A stretch of DNA of 64,000 bases, taken from positions 15,442,802 through 15,506,801 of the forward strand of contig NC_063258.1 in NCBI RefSeq assembly GCF_019578655.1. Reading direction: 5' to 3'. Shown here piece after piece: positions 57,117-64,000 of the stretch (position 1 is its first letter; each line of letters begins with the position of its first letter). This DNA comes from Ricinus communis. Taxonomy: Eukaryota > Streptophyta > Magnoliopsida > Malpighiales > Euphorbiaceae. A program made the position numbers and the translations under genes. The notes under the pieces were generated by a model, which saw nothing but the letters and a program-made list of their open reading frames with translations, was not told the DNA's origin and made no database searches.

Positions 57117-58136
57117 CTAACTGAACCAAATATTCTTCTTGATAATCTCATTCAATGGTGCGCCAATGCTACTAAAGTCCCTAGTGTACCTTATATAAAA
57201 ACTAGTAACACCATAAAAACTCCTAACTTGGCTAATGTTGGTAGGTGTCGGTAATTCCTTAATTGCTTGCACCTTTTCCTCATCAACATCTAGACCTTTA
57301 GAATTAACAACAAAACCTAAAAATATGACTCTGTCCATGCAAAAACTACACTTCTTTTTACAAAACAATTTTTCTCTTCTAAGAACATCTAAGAACCTAT
57401 GCACAGGCATAACAGGATCATCAAAAGACAGAATATATTAGAATATCATCAAAATATACAACTACAATTTACCATGAAATTCACGCAATACATGGTTCAT
57501 TAACCTCATGAAAGTGTTAAATGTATTAATAAGCCCAAATGGCATTACAAGCCTCTCATACAGACCATACTTAGTTTTAAATGATGTTTTCAACTCATCC
57601 CTAACTTTCATGAGAATTTGATAATATTCGAAATGCAAGCCAATCTTAGTAAAGTAACCCGCACCATGCAACTCATCAAGCATATCATCTAACCTAGGGA
57701 TAGGATGCCGATACTTTACCATTATTTTATTAATTGCACGGTAGTCCACATATATTCTCCAAGTGCAATCCTTTTTCAGAACCAAAATGAGCGAAATAGC
57801 ATACGGACTTAAGCTCTCTCACACATACCTTTTAGACATCAATTCATCTACTTGCCTTTGAAGCTTCTTTGTCTCCTCTGGATTACTTCTATAGGCTGGT
57901 CTATTTAGTATGGCAGCCCCTGGAGTGAAATCTATTTGATGCTTAATCCCTCTTTGAGGTGGTAAACCACTTGGCATCTCCTCGGGAAAGACATCAACAA
58001 ATTCCTGCAAAAGGTTCACAAATGCACTCGGCACGGACAAACCAAGTTCAGTAGTGTTCAAGTAAACATCATTATAAGTAACTATAAACAACAACTTGGA
58101 GTGAAATGCATGTCCTATCTCACTTTCCCTAGCCAA
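57117..58136 (-). pseudogene. Family G reverse transcriptase
   Basis: Minus frames: 57819-58136 (F-P-E-E-M-P-S-G-L-P-P, H-Q-I-D-F-T-P-G), 57462-57785 ([34 protein letters not shown]), and 57117-57410 (F-L-G-F-V-V, R-S-F-Y-G-V-T-S-F-Y). The active-site codons for Y-F-D-D are still readable at about 57440-57465 but in a different frame, so a small deletion lies just before them. It is dead. Confidence 0.88.
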
Positions 58137-58195
58137 AAAGCTCCCCTTTTTCTTATTTTTCTCTCTAGGCCGAACCTCACTCTCTATTGTACATT

Positions 58196-58562
58196 TAACA
58201 CACCTTAACTTTTATCCCTCAATTTTGCTATTTTCACCCTCGCTCATTTCTCTCTCCAATTTTCATTGGTCATCAGACACTTCTTTTCGACAAAGAGATA
58301 TCAGTGTGACTTTTCTTCCATCTTTAACAGAGTACCTATTAAGGAACCCATCGTGGACAACCCTTCTATCAAAATGCCATGACCTACCAAGCAAGATATG
58401 TCCAGCATGCGTTAGCACTACATCACATAGCACTTCATTTGAATACCTCCCAATAGTGAAAGTCACAATAACTTGCTTATTCACTTTTGTCTCACCACAG
58501 TTGTTTAACCATAATAGTTTATAAGGTTTTGGATGTGGAATCAGATTCAATCCCAATTGCTA
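58196..58562 (-). pseudogene. Family G protease C-terminal part, truncated
   Basis: The frame 58263-58556 gives G-L-N-L-I-P-H-P-K-P-Y-K-L-L-W-L-N, V-T-F-T-I-G-R-Y-S, H-I-L-L-G-R-S-W and R-V-V-H-D-G-F. The active site and gag that should precede are missing, because at about 58563 a plus-strand sequence from another element begins. Confidence 0.8.
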
Positions 58563-58785
58563 ATACAACAAAAATAAAAACTACAAATGATCCTTTAAGA
58601 TTTCAAGGAGGTCTAATGACAAGATCCAAGTCCAAAAGGATGCAAGAAGCTTTGTTGGGCTTAAATTAAGGATATTTGGAGTGTTCAGACGCAACAAGGC
58701 TTAGCCCAAGGCTTAGGATCGCAAAAAGGGACCAAAATCATCAATTTAGTGCAATAAATTTGGGCTAAACTCAAAGGTCCAATAA
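58563..58785 (+). pseudogene. Gypsy pol extreme C-terminus, plus strand
   Basis: The frame at 58560-58669 encodes L-M-T-R-S-K-S-K-R-M-Q-E-A-L-L-G-L-N. This resembles the basic G-P-M-T-R-A/S-R/K-A/S-K tail that ends pol in several plant gypsy families just before the 3' LTR. Only this tail is present. It is joined on the left to an unrelated antisense protease. I am unsure of the family. Confidence 0.55.
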
Positions 58786-59427
58786 AATTCATTTGAAGCC
58801 TTTTTATTTTCATTTCTATTAGGTTTTCTTAAGTTGGTGTGTGATTAGTTGTCATTTAGAGTTACACAATGGATGCACATAATTAGTTATAATTTGGAGT
58901 TACAAAATGGATGCACATGATTAGTTGTCATTTAGGAGTTATAAAATGAGTGACATCAATGTAAAAAAAACCACTTTTAATGAGTTTTAATGAGGATTGA
59001 AAACATGGGAAAGCTCAAAAGATATCCATTTAGGGTTCTTTGTCTTGTTTTGGCTATAAATATCAAGCCAAATTCATTTGTAAAAATCAATTGATGAATG
59101 ATAATTTTTATTTGCTCTTTTGTGAGTGTTTTTGCTTAGTTCTTGCATGAACTTTGAACTTATCAAACTATTTTTAGTTTGCAGCCTTCTCTAACCAAAA
59201 TCTTGTGTTTGATTTTTAACTTATCAAATCATACTTGGTTTGTGGTGTTTGGAGTTGAATTCAAGTGCTAGTTTCATTATTAGAATTAGATTTCTCTAAC
59301 TTCACTTGAGGAGATCCTTGGGTTTTAGAATCATCTTGATTGGTGGGTGTTTTTTTGCATTCCATATGTATCATAAGTAAATAGTTATTGGTTTGTGTGG
59401 TTGCTAAGATGATGATTTCCTATCATT
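58786..59427 (+). mobile_element. LTR of an unassigned gypsy-like element
   Basis: The sequence between the pol tail and the primer site at 59428 should be an LTR. It has a TATA-like CTATAAATAT near 59054, repeated near-copies of TTAGTTGTCATTTAGAGTTA (58848-58945), and an end of TTTCCTATCA just before the primer site. The exact 5' boundary was not found. No second copy is in the window. Confidence 0.5.
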
Positions 59428-59439
59428 TGGTATCAGAGC
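59428..59439 (+). promoter_or_regulatory. Primer-binding site (initiator-Met tRNA)
   Basis: TGGTATCAGAGC is a perfect match to the commonest plant LTR-retrotransposon primer site. It lies three bases after TATCA, the likely LTR end. Confidence 0.85.
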
Positions 59440-59755
59440 TTGCTTCAAGTTGAGGTTTGCTTATCTTTGTGTTCTGTGTGTTATTGAAGTTTCTCATCTT
59501 CTTCACTTTTTTCTTTATTTATGCCGAATTCTTTTTGTTTTAATTTTTTATCCTTCTAAGTACTCTTTCTTTTTAAAGTTTACACCTTTGTGTTCATAAA
59601 ATAAATTTGTATTGTCCCTTCTTGTTAATATCTTTGTGTTGTTCTTAATTTCTTTTCACTTTTGTTATTATCATAAAAAAATAAAAACAAATCAAAAGAT
59701 CAAACAAATAGAAGGTCTGAGTGGCATAAAAAACCTATTCTATTGTTGTCTTTCA
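59440..59755 (+). other. Untranslated leader, truncated
   Basis: A T-rich leader follows the primer site and has no start codon in a credible gag frame. It breaks at about 59755, where antisense Athila-like internal sequence starts. The rest of the element is absent. Confidence 0.5.
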
Positions 59756-60736
59756 TGAAGAAAAGGTTAAGGCTTAAACTGGTTGACTAATGGAAACAAA
59801 GGGTAGGCTTTTGGCTAGATGTGGTGAAATCCTAAGTTGCCCAAATCATCTAATGGTATTCAAAAATTCACGTAACCTTAACAAGCATTACAGAGCAAGT
59901 TCTAGAAATGAAATTAAGTACAGCGCACACTCAAACAAGAAAAGTCATGAGCCTAATGTGCAATGGATGCTCAAATTTGGGTTCAAAAACTCACTTTTGA
60001 AGTGGCTTAAATGTGCAATTGGTTCCCAGACTTATCAATTGAATCATCACATAAATTGAATATGAAATTGGCATAATCAAAGTTCACAGTCAAAAGTTGT
60101 AAATTTTTAAGGAACTCAAGTAACATCGGTTTAACCCGGCCAAATTGACATATTGAATACAGTGAAATTGCTTTCAAGAACAAAAGATAAAGAGGGACAA
60201 TCAATTACTAGTGTGTGAATTAAGTCATTAATTACGAAAGAATAAACTAAACTTAAATGTCATTAAAAACCTAGGTCCTAACATCCTAAGAATAGTCCAT
60301 TATCATTACATTAAACAATTAAGGGATATAGCCACAGATACCTACCCCACACTTAAGTATAACACCGTCCACAGTGTTAAAAATTAAAACTGGGTATAGC
60401 ACATAATTAGCAAATCATAAAAAAATGATGATCATATTAAATGTACATATCAAGAAGGCAAAGCATAATGTTATACTAAAATAACATAACAAGAAAGGAA
60501 AATGACAAAAAATAACATAAAATTGAAAATGCAAAAGAAGAAACAAAACTAAAGTAAAATAAAAATAAAGAAGGAAAATAAAAAGGAAAAGGAAAAGAAA
60601 AATAACGGAATTCTTTGTTTCACTTCTGGTAGTCTGCTGAAGGCGCATCCCCACTGGTCGGATTTGCTGGAGGGTGAGGAGTAGGGGAAGGCGCTGAAGG
60701 AGGGGGCAGCGGCGGTGGCACAGGGACCGTGAAGCA
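59756..60736 (-). mobile_element. Athila-like 3' internal non-coding region
   Basis: It is collinear with 9765-10375 and 34470-34900. It contains the hairpin plus CTTAAGTGTGGGG motif (60340-60385, minus) and an A/G-rich run (60530-60605) just after the ORF1-like stop. The 3' LTR is missing because the sequence is truncated at 59756. Confidence 0.65.
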
Positions 60737-62212
60737 ACCTACTAGATCGAACTCCATATCATGTATGAATCACTGATTTTGTGCTTCGATCTCCACCATC
60801 ATTTGAATCTGCTCCGCTATTAGGTCTGTCTGGGTGGCCTGCCTATCCAGCCCATGCATAAGCTGCTGGAGCATATCATTTAAACCCTGAAACTGTGCCC
60901 CTCCTCTTTAAACTGCCCAAACTCCTTTCTTTGTTGCACAAACTCAGTATAGTGCTACTACTGTAAGTTGTAGACTCGATCTAGTCGGTCAGCCAAAGCA
61001 CTAACATGAGCACTCGATGTCCCTATAGAATAAGAAAAGGAGGCTCCAGATGTAGGCATAAACACTCTAGCTGGGTTAGGAATCCTAACATCTGGAATCT
61101 CAGTCGTTAGGTTTTGGGCTCCTCTAGCTGCTACCTCTTTAGCCTCCCTTACTATTGTACTAACAAGCCTGTACTCTTTGCTATATGGGTGTCGAGTACC
61201 CATGATCATCTGCATGTTGATCATCTGTCTTATCCCTAGTGGTGTCATATCACCAATCTGTGAAAGCTTTGATAGACAGTCATCCAATACATACAGTCTT
61301 TTGGCTAACCTAGTCATATATGGGCCAAAACAGCAGTGCATCTTCTTCTGGGCGTCTACTATGAATGAACGGACTTGACAAGCTAACAAATATACCAAGT
61401 AAAGCTTGTTACGATGTTGCATACCCTAGAGGATGAAGACATCAGTCTGTGTGACTGCTCCAAGACTATCTCCCCTGCCTGTGATCGTGTAAGCTAATAA
61501 AGTATGGAGATAGCAGAGATGATCCGGAAGGCTAAACGCCTTAGACCTGCTGGGGTAGTATGATTCCGGCCTGAGTACTAATGAATCCCACATAGTGTCG
61601 TATGAGATTGGGTTGACATAGATGCATCCCTGATACTCCTCGCCTAAGGTCTCCTACTTAGTCCATAATCCCAACTGCATGCCGAATTGTGGAACTAACA
61701 TTGAGAATCCCCTTCCCTCAAGTCTAAAGTAATCTGCATTAGATTGACGCCAGTTTGTGATCTGTTGCTACAGAAAGAAGGTGCTGAGGAATTCAATTGT
61801 CAGCTCGCAGTAGGTTGGCTCAATGATGTCGAAGAATCATGCGCATGGCAGAGTTTCGAACAGGGCACGCACATCCTAAGCTAATCCCACTCTTTTTAGG
61901 GATATAAAGTTGATGCAACGTCCAGCCATCACTTGCTTCCATCTCATGACTTGGAAGCAGCTCTCATTATCTGCATTCAGAAATGTCCATAAGGGATGAC
62001 GACCAGGTGCATGTGGATTTATAGCTGGTGCTCTTCGTACTCGAACTAGTTACTATTGTGGTGAAGGTGCTGGTGCTGGTGCTGCTGCTGATGAAGGGGA
62101 AGTGGAGGAAGATGTTCCTTCGCCACACGGGCGCTTGCCGGTAGCGGCGCATTGCAGTTACTTTTGACGTGATTGATCGCGGTCTCTCATATTGCCTAAT
62201 GTAATGAATCAT
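60737..62212 (-). pseudogene. Athila ORF1-like gene
   Basis: Scattered minus frames from 62212 down read as one protein. A Ser/Ala/Pro-rich N-terminus (62020-62130) leads to A-P-G-R-H-P-L, then Y-C-E-L-T-I-E-F-L-S-T-F (about 61780-61815), and F-R-L-E-G-R-G-F-S, Q-F-G-M-Q-L-G-L-W, S-Y-D-T-M-W-D-S-L. An intact 154-residue frame (60958-61422) follows with Y-L-L-A-C-Q and G-P-Y-M-T-R-L-A-K-R-L. The tail is Pro-rich (60640-60720). These match the plant Athila ORF1/putative transposon protein family, whose role is unknown. Stops near 61850, 61795, 61765 and 61425 break it. Confidence 0.75.
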
Positions 62213-63419
62213 TAGTATTCGAACAAGAAATCAAGTTAACATAAAACCAAAAATTAAACAGCATAACGGCTATAGTTTGACTAACATAAAACTTTAGACT
62301 TAATACTAAGACTAAAGCCTCAATCTCCTACAGAAAACTAATTCACAATTACATTCTAGCCTACTTTATCGCGCACCAAATGAAGAAAATTTATGTTATC
62401 AATTGTTCATAATATAATGCATAAATAAACTTTATTGCCACACTTATCATTTCATTATTCAAAATCACATAAACAGAGCAACTATTCTTACTACATCTAA
62501 TCGAAGTTAAATTTAAGTAGTGTAATAAAGCAAACTACTAAAGCATATCAAAATGTCCTAAATAATAAAAAAATGCATAAAAGAAAATCAAAGTAAATTA
62601 CATAAAAGCAAAAGGCGAAGAGACTTACTTGAAGTTGCCGTGACAGGTAAGAAAAATCAAAGAAAAAGAAGAAACAACACCTTAGAGCTTAGAGAGGGAA
62701 AGGTAGGAAATTTTTTGAAAATGCCTACTTTTATAGTCATGGGGGTCAGCAGGGACAAGGGCCAGGCCATGCTAGTCAACACAGGCTGAACCTTGAAGCC
62801 TCATTCATGTGCCAATCTATCACGGGTGAGGGCATGGTTGTGCTGGTCAGCACGACCTAGTGTTACTGCCCGTGGTGGCTTCGGAAGCCATAGTGGATTG
62901 TTGAATTTACCTTATGCTTTACGTGCATTTCCATCACAGTCGGACACACCGGTGTTGCGACTGTGGTGGCCTCCTGGCCGTGGTTGACGGCCATTTTCCC
63001 AAACTCTATATGTGCATTTTCATCACGGGCATGACTCCAGCCGTGCTGATTAGCACGGCCTGGTGTTGTAGCCCGTGATGCCCACGAAATCCATGGTGGA
63101 TGGGTGTAGTCCGAGCTTTCCTTTGCCATCTCGAGTCGCCAAACTCCCTACCTGCATTTAAAATATATACGCACACATTTAGGCTGTAAATCAAGTAAAA
63201 TAAATCAAACGGGGAAGTTCGTCTTCACCAATTACCATAAATCCGACTTAAGTTACTCAAACCCTAGATTCATACAATTATGTTTAATTATTAAGTAAGT
63301 GTACTAACTACCATCAAGCATGCAAATGACTGATAAAATAAAAATGTTAATTAAAAACATAAAATTAAAATTTTTGGTGTGCCTCCCAAAAAGCGCTTAT
63401 TTTTGGTCGAGTCGCTTAG
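62213..63419 (-). mobile_element. Non-coding interval with GC-rich island between protease and ORF1-like gene
   Basis: 1.2 kb without a gene. It contains a GC-rich island (62745-63090) of CACGG/CCGTG and AGCACGGCC words like those in the Athila-like LTRs. In a complete Athila element reverse transcriptase, RNase H and integrase would lie here. Short open frames across the island are by-products of its GC content. Confidence 0.55.
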
Positions 63420-64000
63420 CTGGACTCTGCAGCACCATTCCTGCAACGTGGGCAAATTGAGAAGGTGGGCTCATTGTAAACTGGGGCCTGAAGCATATAA
63501 CCCCAAGGAGGCGATCCAATGGGTGCAACAGATTGCCAAGGAGGTGCTCTCCATACCGAGTTGGGTTGCCCAGTCATCCACTCCATATCCTGTCTAGATG
63601 ACCTGTCATAAACAAACTTGCAACTACCCTTCTCGGGTGTATCATAGCACGAAGTTTAAAATTGATACAAGTTGTTTTCTTCAAATCAATAACATACATC
63701 AACAGGCAAAGAAGCATGCAGAGCATCATCAATTTGTGTATCCTGTGGTGGTTTACCACAGGCAAGACCAATCCCATCAATAGCGCAAATGGCATGAACA
63801 TGGTCGGCGGGAGAACTATCAAATGGGAGTAAACCAAAAGTAACATAGTCATCCCCTACATTAAGCTCTAGCTTTCCCTTAACTACGTCTATTTTAGCTC
63901 TAGCCGTGGCAAGGAAAGGTCTCCCTAAAATCAAAGGCACACCATGGTCATTATCCATATCCATAGCCACAAAGTCCATAAGAAATACTAATTTATCTAC
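63420..64000 (-). pseudogene. Athila-like aspartic protease, second copy (runs off window)
   Basis: The minus frame 63686-63979 gives M-D-F-V-A-M-D-M-D-N-D, P-L-I-L-G-R-P-F-L-A-T-A-R-A-K-I-D-V and L-E-L-N-V-G-D-D, close to 11160-11340. After a frame change the Cys-rich ending C-P-R-C-R-N-G-A-A-E-S-S stops near 63420, as in the first copy. The active-site region lies beyond 64000. A stop or shift at about 63660-63690 breaks it. Confidence 0.85.

Noticed and set aside
61178..61378. Plus-strand frame over the ORF1-like gene
   Set aside because: It is a shadow of the minus-strand 154-residue frame, which carries the family motifs.
62793..63194. Several short frames on both strands
   Set aside because: They overlap each other in the GC-rich island and have no family motifs.

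Overview
This is AT-rich plant nuclear DNA, most likely heterochromatic or pericentromeric, from a flowering plant whose species I cannot name. It is built almost entirely of transposable elements and of repeats derived from them. I found no host gene, tRNA, rRNA or CRISPR array. Every protein match I trust belongs to an LTR retrotransposon of the Ty3/gypsy superfamily, and nearly all are broken by stops, frameshifts or truncation.

Five repeat classes recur. (1) A ~1.0-1.1 kb tandem repeat, here called R1, fills much of 1.3-7.5, 18.1-18.7, 23.2-24.6, 26.5-30.4, 45.9-48.1 and 48.5-53.6 kb in both orientations. (2) A pol-bearing Ty3/gypsy family (family G) is present as fragments at 4.96-5.23 (-), 14.5-18.1 (+), 19.9-22.35 (-), 35.5-36.4 (-) and 55.4-58.6 kb (-). 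(3) LTR-like sequences A and B carry an 18-bp minisatellite and a TATATAA box. Copies of LTR-B sit inside R1. (4) An Athila-like group (7.5-14.5, 18.7-19.9, 24.6-26.5, 31.3-35.5 and 59.8-64.0 kb) has gag, protease and in one copy an ORF1-like gene, with no recognisable reverse transcriptase. (5) A chromovirus of Tekay/Del type (36,992-44,779) is the only element with both LTRs and a perfect target-site duplication. It inserted into an older, antisense gypsy relic.

Layout: 1-1.3 kb LTR-A copies; 1.3-7.5 kb R1 array split by an antisense gypsy tail; 7.5-12.4 kb Athila-like element (-); 12.4-14.5 kb 3' part of another (+); 14.5-18.1 kb family G (+) holding a 404-bp solo-LTR-like insert; 18.1-24.6 kb R1, LTR pieces and antisense family G; 24.6-26.5 kb truncated Athila-like element; 26.5-30.4 kb R1 with LTR-B and inversion junctions; 30.4-32.0 kb a tandem CACGTG-type hairpin array ahead of a TATA box, then Athila-like gag; 32.0-35.5 kb gene-less Athila-like element (-); 35.5-36.9 kb gypsy debris; 37.0-44.8 kb Tekay element; 44.8-45.9 kb rest of its target; 45.9-53.6 kb R1 with regularly spaced LTR-B copies; 53.6-58.6 kb antisense family G with its 3' tail; 58.6-59.8 kb another gypsy 3' end, LTR and primer-binding site; 59.8-64.0 kb Athila-like gag-protease plus ORF1-like element (-).

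The most noteworthy observations are four. R1 and LTR-B form a composite repeat: one insertion event, flagged by the same ATTTG duplication, was copied along the array. Two R1 inversion junctions each occur twice, which argues for segmental duplication. A CACGTG-type dyad array lies directly before a TATA box. The Tekay element looks young by LTR similarity but lacks integrase. All family assignments come from motif recognition by eye; no alignment or database search was run.
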